Shown here: piece after piece, positions 16,024-24,090 of the stretch | Layout of the letters: every line of letters starts with the position of its first letter | How positions within the stretch are numbered: position 1 is the stretch's first letter | Source: Nitrospira sp. | GTDB lineage: Bacteria; Nitrospirota; Nitrospiria; Nitrospirales; Nitrospiraceae | Direction of reading: 5' to 3' | DNA: 64,000 nt | Assembly (NCBI GenBank): GCA_030123625.1 | Contig: CP126121.1 | Location: 3,698,179 to 3,762,178, forward strand | The notes under the pieces: model-generated | The model's database searches: none | What the model was told of the DNA's origin: nothing | What the model saw: only the letters and a program-made list of their open reading frames with translations | Translations under genes and position numbers: made by a program

Positions 16024-16378
16024 TCATCACCTCCTTGAGTTTACAAAGCCGGCAACACGGTGCATGTCTTGTGCCTCATGCGCGACCCTGACCGAGCATG
16101 TTATTCCCAGAGAATTCATTATGCATCAGTTAGCAAGGAGCCTGTCAGGGCATTCATGGTACGGAGGATCAGATACAGACTGTATCTGAGAATAGATATC
16201 CTCATGAGGAGAACTGGTACCGCTTCGCATCTGTTCTAGGAACATCCCAACTTGTTTCTTACGGGAGCTGACTACAGCAATGAACTAACTAATTACGCGC
16301 TTTAATGTGGAGTGTTAAGCCTCTCGGGTTGCTGGTTCTCAAAGCGTTGACGCCTATCAAGCGTGGATATCTTTTCAA
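16024..16378. other. spacer without supported gene
   Basis: It contains the upstream region of the glycosylase-amidohydrolase operon. The segment ACAGACTGTATCTGAGAATAG near 16170 has a small inverted CAGA/TCTG repeat. Nothing else is recognised. Confidence 0.4.
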
Positions 16379-16789
16379 TCATGGTTCTTCAATCTCTAGC
16401 CACGGAACACGTGAGAAGTGCTTTCGATCGTAAGTCACAATTCGTTTCATGCCGTGTTCTTTTAACAGGTAGGCATGATAGGCATCGATGAAGTCGATGT
16501 TCTGCTGAACATACAGATCGAGTGCCATCATGATGAGGGTACTGTCAGGACACTCGAGATTTCGGGTGTTGAGAATTTTCTCAATACGGGAGGCTACCCC
16601 TGGTTTGTCCAGTTTATAGAAAGACTCGAGTGTCCATATGATCTCGGCAATGACTAAGAGACTCGTCGTCAACGTGACTTTTCCATGAACGGCATCACGA
16701 AACAACGCCTCTGCGCGTTTCGCCTTCACGGGATCATCATTCGTTAAATACCGAAGGAAGACATTCGTATCGATAAAACGGCTAGTCAT
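16379..16789 (-). CDS. PIN-domain toxin
   Basis: A 136-residue PIN nuclease from the ATG at 16789 (MTSRFIDTNVFLRYL); an upstream start at 16843 would sit inside the antitoxin gene. Acidic metal ligands are present in FIDTNVF, VIAEIIWTL, DFIDAYHA and IVTYDRKHF. It is preceded by an AbrB-type antitoxin whose 3' end overlaps it by eight bases. The protein should be a VapC-like ribonuclease. Confidence 0.88.
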   Translation of the reverse strand: MTSRFIDTNVFLRYLTNDDPVKAKRAEALFRDAVHGKVTLTTSLLVIAEIIWTLESFYKLDKPGVASRIEKILNTRNLECPDSTLIMMALDLYVQQNIDFIDAYHAYLLKEHGMKRIVTYDRKHFSRVPWLEIEEP

Positions 16790-17033
16790 GTTGCCCGAGC
16801 CTTGTCGCAACGGCTTTTTTGGTAGACTGGCGGATCGACTCAAAATCTTCCGGTCGTTGAACAGGAGTGACTGAACCCTTCAGGTCTAAGATTGTGCCGC
16901 GGACAACCTTGAGCACCACGTCATCACCGCGAACGACAAACAAGACTTTTTCTCCTTCCCGTACGCCAAGCCGATCGCGAATAGTCTTGGGGATGGTGAC
17001 CTGACCTTTTCGGGTAATCGTTGAACCAATCAT
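16782..17033 (-). CDS. AbrB/MazE-family antitoxin
   Basis: An 83-residue protein with the swapped-hairpin AbrB pattern STITRKGQVTIPKTIRDRLGV and EGEKVLFVV at the N-terminus, and a tail (QRPEDFESIRQSTKKAVATRL) that would block the PIN toxin. The RBS GAGGT stands five bases before the ATG. A palindrome over the -10 element upstream (17052-17078) suggests autorepression. Confidence 0.88.
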   Translation of the reverse strand: MIGSTITRKGQVTIPKTIRDRLGVREGEKVLFVVRGDDVVLKVVRGTILDLKGSVTPVQRPEDFESIRQSTKKAVATRLGQHD

Positions 17034-17051
17034 GCTTACCTCATATCAATA

Positions 17052-17090
17052 GTAATACCTTGTATAGGTTAGCATTACTTCATATGACAA
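17052..17090 (-). promoter_or_regulatory. promoter and operator candidate of the AbrB/PIN operon
   Basis: On the minus strand TTGTCA (17085-17090) and TATACA (17061-17066) are separated by 18 bases. An imperfect palindrome, GTAAT-ACCT / AGGT-ATTAC (17052-17078), covers the -10 box, a natural operator for the AbrB-type antitoxin. Confidence 0.5.
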
Positions 17091-17303
17091 GCAATGCTCT
17101 TGTAGTTCGAGCGACTCCGACCTCAGGATCGGAGCCACCAACGACACTGCGTCATCAAGACATCGGGCATGGGACCTCCATGGATCCGCCAACAATCGGA
17201 AACCCATGGGCTTCGGGAGCCATGCCTCTGAGGCATCGCGTCAGGAGACGCCGTGCCAGGTGGAGTCCGGCACCGTCGTGTCGCGCAATGCGACTCGACC
17301 GTG

Positions 17304-17310
17304 CCAAGAG
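17304..17310. repeat. target-site duplication, left copy (CCAAGAG)
   Basis: Identical to 19557-19563 on the other side of the IS21-family element. Confidence 0.9.
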
Positions 17311-17383
17311 TGTCAGCGGGCATGCAATTCTCCCCAGATGCGGTCATCGAATTCTCCTCACCCTCTGATGGAAGGAGGGGGCG

Positions 17384-18721
17384 ATGGAGCTTGACGAGAT
17401 GACGGAGACGACGATCATGCCACCCCAGGGCAATCACGCTGGGGAGGTGTGCATGGTGGATCACGAGCGGTGGGCGGAGATTCGACGGTTGCATCAGGAC
17501 GAGCGGATATCCATTTCAGAGATTGCGCGGCGGTTGGACCTGGAGCGGAAGACCGTGCGGCGGAGTCTGCGCCAGGCGACGTGGCAACCGTATCACCGAG
17601 CAGCAGTGGCGGAGACGCTGCTGACGGCTCATGCTGACTGTGTGCGGACCCGGGCGCCGCAGGTGAATTACTCGGCGCGGATTCTGTATCAGGAACTGCG
17701 GGCGAGCCGGGGCTACACCGGCAGTTATGAGACCGTGAAGCGGTTCGTCGCGCCGCTGCGCGAAATTCAGCTGCAGGCCGACCGGGCACTTCTCCGATTT
17801 GAGACGCCGCCAGGCCAACAGAGTCAGATTGATTGGGGCCAAGCCACCGTACCCTTCCGGGCTGGTGCGACCGTGGTCCACGTGTTTGTCCTCACGTTGG
17901 GCTTCAGCCGCCGCGGGTTCTATTATGCCTGTGTCGATGAGCGGATGGCGCAGTTTCTGGAGGCACACGAACGGGCGTTTACCCATTTTGGCGGCCACAC
18001 GCGTGAGCATCTCTATGACCGTCCGCGGACGGTGTGCTATGCGGATGAGACGGGGCGGCGTCTCTGGAATCCCACCTTCAAAGCGTTTGCCGACTATTGG
18101 GGCTTTGAGCCCCGCGTCTGCCGCCCCTATCGGGCCCAGACCAAGGGCAAAGTCGAATCGGGTGTGAAGTACCTGAAACGGAACTTTCTGCCGGGGCGGA
18201 CGTTTGTGGATCTCGTGGATTTCCAAACCCAGCTCGACGAATGGAACACAACGATCGCTGACTGTCGGTTCCATGGAACCACGCATGAGGCGCCGCTCAC
18301 GCGATTCGAGCGAGAACGTGGACAGCTGGTGCCGTGCGCGGGCCAGCGCAGCTTTCAGCAGGAGGCCCGGGTCTCGCGCCTCGTGGCCGAAGATTATTTG
18401 GTCAGCCTGGCGACGAACCGCTACTCCGTCCCCTTCCGCTTCATCGGCCAACGGGTTGAGGTGCAGCGACGGGGCGACACGGTCCACGTCTTTCATCGTG
18501 ACCACGAGATTGCGACGCACCCGGTGCTCCCCGGCACTCACCAATTCCGCATTCTGCCGGAGCACGGCCCTGGGGCGATCGCCCGCCTCCCACGCCAGCG
18601 TCGGTCGACGCGGAGCGAGCCCACCCCGCGGGCGGCGGCACTGCCGGAGGTGGAGATCCGGGATCTGGCCTGCTACGAGGCGCTCTGTGGACACACGACA
18701 GCGCAGGAGGTGCGGCCATGA
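17384..18721 (+). CDS. istA: IS21-family transposase IstA
   Basis: A 445-residue DDE recombinase. An N-terminal helix-turn-helix (SISEIARRLDLERKTVRRSL, about residues 43-62) is followed by the catalytic core: D150 in QIDWGQ, D212 in LYDRPRT and E258 in KGKVESGVKYL. The Mu-transposase-like C-terminal beta-barrel is seen as VSLATNRYSVPFRF. AAGGAGGGGG precedes the ATG. The stop overlaps the istB start as ATGA, so translation is coupled. All catalytic residues are in place. Confidence 0.95.
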   Translation: MELDEMTETTIMPPQGNHAGEVCMVDHERWAEIRRLHQDERISISEIARRLDLERKTVRRSLRQATWQPYHRAAVAETLLTAHADCVRTRAPQVNYSARILYQELRASRGYTGSYETVKRFVAPLREIQLQADRALLRFETPPGQQSQIDWGQATVPFRAGATVVHVFVLTLGFSRRGFYYACVDERMAQFLEAHERAFTHFGGHTREHLYDRPRTVCYADETGRRLWNPTFKAFADYWGFEPRVCRPYRAQTKGKVESGVKYLKRNFLPGRTFVDLVDFQTQLDEWNTTIADCRFHGTTHEAPLTRFERERGQLVPCAGQRSFQQEARVSRLVAEDYLVSLATNRYSVPFRFIGQRVEVQRRGDTVHVFHRDHEIATHPVLPGTHQFRILPEHGPGAIARLPRQRRSTRSEPTPRAAALPEVEIRDLACYEALCGHTTAQEVRP

Positions 18722-19500
18722 ACGCCACCCAACTCGAACGCCTGCGTGAACACTTGACGCGCCTGCGACTCTTGAAGAGTCGTGAGCGGCTGGAGGCGCT
18801 CTTACAGGAGGCGGCCGCCCAGGAGCTGTCGTATGCAGACTTCCTCGATCAGGTGCTCGGTGAAGAGGTGACTGCCAAGGCCGCGAAGAACATGACGATG
18901 CGCACCAGTTGGGCGCGGTTTCCATTCGTAAAGAGTTTGGAGGTCTTTGACTTCACCTACCAGCCCTCGCTGGACAAGAAACAGATTCAACAGGTGGCGA
19001 CTTGCCACTTCATTGAGCACGGCGAGAATGTCGTGATCCTGGGGCCACCCGGGGTCGGCAAGAGCCACTTAGCTATTGGGGTCGGGCTCCACGCGATTGC
19101 GCAGGGCTACCGGGTCTTGTTCACGACGGCCGCGGCCATGATGGCCACCCTGACCCGGGCGCTTGCCGAGAATCGGCTCGAGGATAAGCTGAAGCTCTAC
19201 ACGATTCCGCGGTTGTTGATCATTGATGAGATCGGCTATCTGCCGATTGACCGAACCGGGGCCAATTTGTTTTTTCTGCTCATCTCGCGCCGGTACGAGA
19301 AGGGACCGATGATTCTCACGAGTAATCAGAGCTTCGGCGCCTGGGGAGAGGTGTTTGGGGACCGGGTCCTGGCGACCGCGATCCTCGATCGCGTGCTGCA
19401 CCATGCGATCACCATTAATATCCGGGGCCATTCCTATCGGCTCAAGGAGAAGCTCAAAGCCGGACTGGTGCGACTGGATGAAGCGGCGGCGACACCCTAA
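18718..19500 (+). CDS. istB: IS21-family helper ATPase IstB
   Basis: A 260-residue AAA+ protein related to DnaC. Walker A is LGPPGVGKSHLAIG (about residue 111), Walker B is LLIIDEIGYL, and sensor segment LTSNQSFGAWGEVF and the arginine-rich RVLHHAITINIRG follow. It bends target DNA and activates the IstA transposase. Full length and uninterrupted. Confidence 0.95.
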   Translation: MNATQLERLREHLTRLRLLKSRERLEALLQEAAAQELSYADFLDQVLGEEVTAKAAKNMTMRTSWARFPFVKSLEVFDFTYQPSLDKKQIQQVATCHFIEHGENVVILGPPGVGKSHLAIGVGLHAIAQGYRVLFTTAAAMMATLTRALAENRLEDKLKLYTIPRLLIIDEIGYLPIDRTGANLFFLLISRRYEKGPMILTSNQSFGAWGEVFGDRVLATAILDRVLHHAITINIRGHSYRLKEKLKAGLVRLDEAAATP

Positions 19501-19556
19501 TCAGGGTGGGAAATTTTCGATGACCCGAACTGAGGACATTTGGATGACCCTTGACA

Positions 19557-19563
19557 CCAAGAG
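19557..19563. repeat. target-site duplication, right copy (CCAAGAG)
   Basis: Direct copy of 17304-17310, immediately outside the right end TTGACA of the element. Confidence 0.9.
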
Positions 19564-19945
19564 AACAGCCGTCGCCCATTGAGGAGTGTGGCACGCCCGT
19601 GGCAACCGCGCCATCGCGAGCGATGTCACGCTTGCAGCTGTGCGTTGCCACAGACAGAGAGATTCTGTTGCGACCCTGCGTGGGTGAGGGGCGCAACAGG
19701 ATGTTGAGAAGAGGTCGGTGTGCAAGTCAGGTGTCTGAGTCCGTTCATGGTCGGCTCGGCTTTCGATGGTGATCGAGGAGCAGAGTGAGGGATACCATCA
19801 TGGGGGCGAGGAACCGCCAGCTTCGCGTCGTGCGTCTGAACAAACCCACGCAGCGACAGAACCCTGTATTATTGCGAATGTTTCGTTTATTGCGTTTATT
19901 TCGAATGACTGATATACTCCCTTCAGAGAAGAGAGGAGCGAATCC
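19564..19945. other. spacer right of the IS element
   Basis: Together with 17091-17303 this is the tract split by the insertion. Rejoining the halves at CCAAGAG does not reveal an obvious gene. It contains several GTTGC/GCAAC inverted repeats near 19645-19700. Confidence 0.4.
19890..19918 (+). promoter_or_regulatory. sigma70-like promoter of the HTH/PIN operon
   Basis: TTGCGT (19890-19895), 17 bases, TATACT (19913-19918). Overlapping repeats of the type TTTATTKCG (19875-19903) are likely operator sites for the HTH antitoxin. Confidence 0.6.
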
Positions 19946-20404
19946 ATGACCACTTCGACCAGAGAACCCATTGTGCCGACCGCTGAAGATGCCGCGCTCG
20001 CCAAGGAAGCGCGAGAAACCCTGGCATCGCATCTGGACCACCTCAGGAATCTCCAGTTACAGATTATTCAGAAGCGGAAAACCCCCGAACGTCTTTTCTT
20101 GCCGCCTTCGGCTGTGCGACTCCTCTTCACCATCCTTGACGAAATGTCGGCAGGCAATGCCGTCACCCTGATTCCGGTCCATGCCGAACTCACGACGCAA
20201 GAGGCCGCCGACGTGCTGAATGTGTCCCGTCCGTTCCTCGTGAATCTGTTAGACGAGCAGAAAATCCCCTACCGCAAGGTGGGCACCCACCGGCGTATTC
20301 TCTTCGCGGATCTCATGCGCTATAAACACCAGATCGATGCCGACCGCCGTGCGACCCTCGATCAACTGACCCAAGATGCGCAGGTACTGAAGATGGGCTA
20401 TTGA
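19946..20404 (+). CDS. HTH antitoxin with excisionase-like DNA-binding domain
   Basis: A 152-residue protein. The first 80 residues are helical; residues about 84-130 form an excisionase/MerR-like helix-turn-helix with LTTQEAADVLNVSRPFLVNLLDE and the wing KVGTHRRILFADLMRY. Proteins of this form are encoded with PIN toxins. The 3' end overlaps a PIN gene as TTGA. AGAGGAG precedes the ATG. Confidence 0.8.
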   Translation: MTTSTREPIVPTAEDAALAKEARETLASHLDHLRNLQLQIIQKRKTPERLFLPPSAVRLLFTILDEMSAGNAVTLIPVHAELTTQEAADVLNVSRPFLVNLLDEQKIPYRKVGTHRRILFADLMRYKHQIDADRRATLDQLTQDAQVLKMGY

Positions 20405-20976
20405 AAGTGGCCACCTTCACCGCGCTCTACGATGCCTGCGTTTTGTATCCCGCTCCGCTCCGTGATCTGCTCCTCGAATTGGCTCTGACGGATCTGTTTC
20501 GCGCCAAATGGTCTTCACAGATTCATGAGGAGTGGATACGGGCGGTGCTTGAAGATCGACCAGATCTCACTGCTGTGCAGCTCCGTCGCACGAGAGACCT
20601 CATGGATCTGCATGCTCGCGACTGTCTCGTTGAGGATTTTGAGGAGTTGATTCCTTCCCTCTCCCTGCCAGACCCGAATGATCGGCATGTCTTGGCGGCC
20701 GCCATTCGCGGGCGGGCTGACGTCATTGTCACCTACAACCTCACGGACTTTCCCGACAAGGAACTCCAGAAATACGGCATCACGCCCCAACACCCCGATG
20801 AGTTTCTGCTGCACCTCTTCAATCTGGCACCCAGAATCGTCTGCGCCGCTGCCAGCACGCATCGGGCGAGGCTCAAACATCCTCCCAAGACCGCGGCTGA
20901 ATACCTCGAAACGCTTGAACGCCAGACCTTAACACTATTCGTCGCGGCGCTTCGTCCTTACGCCGCTCATCTCTGA
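20401..20976 (+). CDS. PIN-domain toxin (long type)
   Basis: A 191-residue PIN protein starting at TTG 20401, coupled to the antitoxin stop; a GTG at 20407 is an alternative. Acidic residues lie in ALYDACVLYP, SSQIHEEWIRAVL and LPDPNDRHVLAAAI, and RADVIVTYNLTDFP carries the last Asp. This subfamily is longer than VapC and has an extra C-terminal region (AEYLETLERQTL). Role as ribonuclease toxin is inferred from fold and pairing. Confidence 0.8.
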   Translation: MKVATFTALYDACVLYPAPLRDLLLELALTDLFRAKWSSQIHEEWIRAVLEDRPDLTAVQLRRTRDLMDLHARDCLVEDFEELIPSLSLPDPNDRHVLAAAIRGRADVIVTYNLTDFPDKELQKYGITPQHPDEFLLHLFNLAPRIVCAAASTHRARLKHPPKTAAEYLETLERQTLTLFVAALRPYAAHL

Positions 20977-21492
20977 TCTGATCTCTTCTTTCACCACAAT
21001 GGTGGTGTTTCCCCGGCAACCACGCGAGAGCCGTTCAGCATTCCACTCGGTTCAGCGACTCCCGTAACATATGCTCGGTCACCTGATGGCCGACGCCCGC
21101 ATCAAGCTCAAGATCGCGTCGAAGCCGAGCTTCTGACCATCATCCGCGTTGACGAGCCTGCCCATGCTCCTGGTCAAATGAGCACAGGAATTTCTCGCCT
21201 CGTGTCTTCCATCTGATCCACACTGCTTGCCCCGATGCGCGGGGGACCCGCTTGTGGTTTCCGGGCCGGTGCCTGTGCGCATCCGGCCTCCGCCCTGGCT
21301 TTCCACCGGCGGGCTGCGTCGATCATGCCCTCACGCCGCTAGAACCCGCGTTGTCTTGCGCGGGCATTCCTCCGCATCGCGCCCGCCGGCCCGCCAGGTG
21401 GCGGCGGCCTCTCTGTCTCCTTTGTCGTCGCTGTGTGGCCTCCACGCCTGGTGAGAGGCCAACACAGCAACTCTAACCAAAGGAGACACAAC
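20977..21492. other. GC-rich spacer with inverted repeats
   Basis: About 516 bases without a supported gene. It is GC-rich and contains runs such as CGCGGG/CCCGCG (21341-21365), and GAGAGGCC with GGCCTC (21406-21455). It may be a structured leader of the downstream small gene at 21493. Confidence 0.4.
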
Positions 21493-21735
21493 ATGGCACC
21501 TCAAGACAAGAAACCCAAGCCGGTCACCACGCTTCGATGCAGCAGCATCAAGGCGAGCATCTGGAAGAACGAGGGCATGAAAGGCCCGTTCTACAACGTG
21601 ACCGTGGCCCGCTCGTACAAGCTGTCCGATGGGATGTTGAAGGACTCCGAGTCCTTCGGTCTCGCGGACCTTGACGCGCTCGTGGTCGTCGCCCAACAGG
21701 CGAAGGTCTGGATCGCGGAGCGGTCGGTGCGCTGA
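21493..21735 (+). CDS. small conserved-looking basic protein, function unknown
   Basis: An 80-residue protein starting at the ATG behind AAAGGAGACACAAC. It begins MAPQDKKPKPVTTLRCSSIK and contains ASIWKNEGMKGPFYNVTVARSYK, a beta-hairpin-like stretch. I know similar small proteins from plasmids and integrative elements but cannot assign a function. A long GC-rich leader lies upstream and a strong hairpin directly downstream. Confidence 0.75.
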   Translation: MAPQDKKPKPVTTLRCSSIKASIWKNEGMKGPFYNVTVARSYKLSDGMLKDSESFGLADLDALVVVAQQAKVWIAERSVR

Positions 21736-21743
21736 CCGTCGCG

Positions 21744-21775
21744 GGAAGCCTCCGGCCTTCGCGCCGGGGGCTTCC
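21744..21775 (+). terminator. strong hairpin after the small gene
   Basis: A 13-base stem (21744-21756 with 21763-21775, one G-U pair) closes a 6-base loop CTTCGC. There is no long T run, so it may act as an attenuating or RNA-stabilising hairpin between 21493-21735 and 21801-22226. Confidence 0.5.
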
Positions 21776-21800
21776 TTCACCCGAAGAAAGGAAACGGACG

Positions 21801-22226
21801 ATGAAACTGTATCAAGCATTCGCGACGGATCTGAATCAATTACTCAACGGTGCACGTGCTGTGCGGATCACTGTGCCTGAGTACATGCCACTCTCGGTCG
21901 AGAAGATCGGCGTCAGTCAGGACGGGCACCGGTTGGTCTCGCTCTGCCAATACGGTGAACAGAATGGAGACCTGATGCGTGATTGCGATGTGGTCTTCAT
22001 GGTCACTAATCTTCTCGGCGACGCGGCAGCCGAACCGGTCTCGTTCCGGAAAGACTACCTGGGGCTTTCGCAAGAAGTGTATCGGTATGACAAGACGGGC
22101 AGACGTACGCACGTCGTGCCCAGGCTGAAACAGGACTTGACGGCGTTCGCCGAGAGCTGGTTTGCCAATCTGAGGGGTCAGGGATTCTTTTCCCCTACCG
22201 CGGTTCGAGAGATCCTGTCGCCCTAA
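21801..22226 (+). CDS. hypothetical protein, accessory-element type
   Basis: A 141-residue soluble protein without signal peptide. It starts MKLYQAFATDLNQLLNG behind AGAAAGGAAACGGACG, and contains DVVFMVTNLLGD and YRYDKTGRRTHVVPRL. The family is not recognised. The short gap and shared strand with the small gene upstream suggest one transcript. It ends just before a perfect 9-base inverted repeat. Confidence 0.7.
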   Translation: MKLYQAFATDLNQLLNGARAVRITVPEYMPLSVEKIGVSQDGHRLVSLCQYGEQNGDLMRDCDVVFMVTNLLGDAAAEPVSFRKDYLGLSQEVYRYDKTGRRTHVVPRLKQDLTAFAESWFANLRGQGFFSPTAVREILSP

Positions 22227-22243
22227 TCGCATCGATCCATTCA

Positions 22244-22273
22244 GGGGGCATGTTCTGATCAGGTCATGCCCCC
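22244..22273. terminator. 9-base perfect inverted repeat between convergent genes
   Basis: GGGGGCATG and CATGCCCCC with a 12-base loop lie between the convergent genes ending at 22226 and 22315. Position fits a bidirectional terminator, although T runs are weak. Confidence 0.55.
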
Positions 22274-22314
22274 ATCAAAAAGGAAACCCTTACAGAACAT
22301 GGAACCGGTGAGGC

Positions 22315-23130
22315 TTACCGTTTCGTGCCGAAAAAGATAAAGCTGGTGGTCCGGGCATTGTTGAGCGCCGCGCTGTAGAGCCGGTTGGTCACGGCATCGT
22401 AGAAGGCCACCACGACGAGCGTCTCGGTTCCATGGCGACAGGCGTCACCTCCGAATGTCACCTGGGTATGAAACATAGTGCCCTTGGCCCGAGCAGACAA
22501 GGTTCCAGCAACGGTGCATCCATCTGAGGCATGGCCGGAAAGCGTTCCGGCTGCCTCCATGGTCACCGTGACCGTGTGGTTGTCGGTACGAAGTCCTGAA
22601 AAAGTCCCGACCACCAGATTCAGATTCGAAACCAACTCAGAGTCCCCGTCGTACGTACTCGTAAAGCTTTCTGCCTCGCTATTGAAGTAGGCAATTGCCC
22701 CGAGGAAGCCCCTGTTCTGAACATAGCTGCCATGCATCGTCGCTGCACGAATGCCAGCGCCTTCCAGATTGAAATCCCTCGTGTTCGAGGACCCGAAGGA
22801 GCCAGAGTGGGACGTGCCAGTGCCCTGAACCAGTCCTGCCAGGACGAGGGGATTGTCTCTTGCCGTATAGAACAGCCAATACGAGCCGTCATCGAGGACC
22901 AGTCCAACGATCGTGCGGCCTGTTTGTGTCGAGCCCGTCCAACGACCTTCCGCCGAGGTGGCCGTGGGCTGGGGCCGAGAAGAAATGTCGCTCGCGACAT
23001 ACCCGCCGCCACAGGCGGCGGGAGCAAACCCACTATTGAAGCAGTTAGCGAAGCCGCCACAGGCCACCAGCGCACTCATCAAGCCGAGTGCCAGAAGGCA
23101 TCGAAGAAAGTTCATCCGATTCAGGCGCAT
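22315..23130 (-). CDS. surface lipoprotein, unknown function
   Basis: About 271 residues from ATG 23130 (or 266 from 23115). The N-terminus FLRCLLALGLMSALVACGG has a good lipobox (LVAC). The mature part is beta-rich with SAEGRWTGSTQTGRTIVGLVLDDG, repeated GTFSG/GTLSG phrases and two further cysteine pairs. This looks like a secreted beta-barrel or beta-sandwich protein rather than an enzyme. It lies in opposite orientation to its neighbours. Confidence 0.7.
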   Translation of the reverse strand: MRLNRMNFLRCLLALGLMSALVACGGFANCFNSGFAPAACGGGYVASDISSRPQPTATSAEGRWTGSTQTGRTIVGLVLDDGSYWLFYTARDNPLVLAGLVQGTGTSHSGSFGSSNTRDFNLEGAGIRAATMHGSYVQNRGFLGAIAYFNSEAESFTSTYDGDSELVSNLNLVVGTFSGLRTDNHTVTVTMEAAGTLSGHASDGCTVAGTLSARAKGTMFHTQVTFGGDACRHGTETLVVVAFYDAVTNRLYSAALNNARTTSFIFFGTKR

Positions 23131-23279
23131 GGGGGTCGGCTCAATAACGCATAAGTTGTGCCCTGCGAACCAGGATATCAAGAAGAGAATCCGCCTCATA
23201 TGGGGGAGATCCCGAATTGCTGGAAACCGAACCAGCCGACTCCCAATGTCAGCTAGTCCACCTTGCCGGAGGCTCCACT

Positions 23280-23538
23280 GAGCGACCGATCCGAGCCCGT
23301 TTCGGGCGTCTTTCGCTCGGCGTGAGGTGTTGATCTCTGGTCTTGGTCCGTGTCGGTATAGGGAATGGTGTAAGACCGATTTTAAGAGGTTGCAGGATAT
23401 GGCTATTGCCCGTAGTTGTCTTACATTATGGGTTTATCGTATTCTTGTGCCCATGTTCTTTGACCCTCAAATGACCAGAATCAGCCACCGGTCGGTGAGG
23501 GGGGTGGATGTCTCAATTGGGCTGGTGCAGGTGAGCTA
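23280..23538 (+). other. candidate origin of transfer upstream of mobC
   Basis: Nested inverted repeats stand here: GAGCGA (23280-23285) with TCGCTC (23313-23318), CCGAGC with GCTCGG, and the inner GCCCG-TTT-CGGGC (23295-23307). The tract of about 220 bases up to mobC has no gene. Origins of transfer usually sit just upstream of the accessory protein and relaxase genes. No nic sequence was identified with confidence. Confidence 0.4.
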
Positions 23539-24090
23539 ATGGAGCAGAGGGCGAAACGGACGACCACGGTCACGGTGGATCTGGGGGAGCTGAAAGCCCC
23601 CTGGCAGGCCTGGTGTCAGCAGCAGGGCGTCACGCCGAGTCATGCCCTCCGGAACGCCCTTCGGCAGGCCATGGACCGGAGAGCTACGCGGGCTCCTGCG
23701 CCTCGGAATCGCGTCACGCCGAAGCGAGAACGAGCGACCGCGCGCATCGAACTGAACCTGACGACCTCAGAGCTCGCTGCCCTGAAGAAGATGGCAGGAC
23801 ACGAAGGCTATGTACCGACGAAATGGCTGGTGGCAATGGTGCGCACCAGGTTGACTGGGCAGCCGCAGGTCGGACAGCCGGAATTGGAGACCTTGGCCCG
23901 CTCGAACCAACAACTGCTTGCCTTGGGGCGGAACCTGAACCAGATCGCGAAAGTCCTGAATACTGCGCCTCAAAACCGGGCAGCCTTTCGGGTCGAAGTC
24001 ATCACCGAACTCTCTCGCGTGATCCAGGCCCATACGAAGAAGGTGTCCGATGTCTTGCGCGGGACTTTGGAGCGCTGGCACTTGCAATGA
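23539..24090 (+). CDS. mobC: MobC-type relaxosome accessory protein
   Basis: A 183-residue protein. The N-terminal part is basic (residues 40-70 rich in Arg/Lys), and residues about 120-165 show the MobC pattern ARSNQQLLALGRNLNQIAKVLN. Such proteins bind the origin of transfer, help open it and position the relaxase. Its stop overlaps the relaxase start as ATGA. AGGTGAGCT precedes the ATG. Confidence 0.85.
   Translation: MEQRAKRTTTVTVDLGELKAPWQAWCQQQGVTPSHALRNALRQAMDRRATRAPAPRNRVTPKRERATARIELNLTTSELAALKKMAGHEGYVPTKWLVAMVRTRLTGQPQVGQPELETLARSNQQLLALGRNLNQIAKVLNTAPQNRAAFRVEVITELSRVIQAHTKKVSDVLRGTLERWHLQ

Larger units (their letters stand above)
17311..19556 (+). mobile_element. complete IS21-family insertion sequence
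   Basis: A 2246-base element with istA and istB. Its ends are related inverted repeats that begin TGTCA: about 54 bases at each end agree at roughly 70 percent of positions, including the internal block GGTCATCGA. It is flanked by the 7-base direct repeat CCAAGAG (17304-17310 and 19557-19563), a target duplication in the size range known for IS21. Intact genes, intact ends and an intact duplication indicate a fairly recent insertion. Confidence 0.95.

Noticed and set aside
15121..16038. 305-codon plus-strand frame opposite the glycosylase gene
   Set aside because: The minus-strand product has clear uracil-DNA glycosylase motifs and an RBS, while this one has neither.
17516..18925. Long minus-strand frame opposite istA
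   Set aside because: It is an antisense shadow of a high-GC coding sequence with Arg/Pro-rich, low-complexity translation and no recognisable motif.
23613..24086. N-terminal extension of the relaxase
   Set aside because: The open frame runs through mobC in another phase; the ATGA junction at 24087 and the relaxase N-terminal motif fix the start there.
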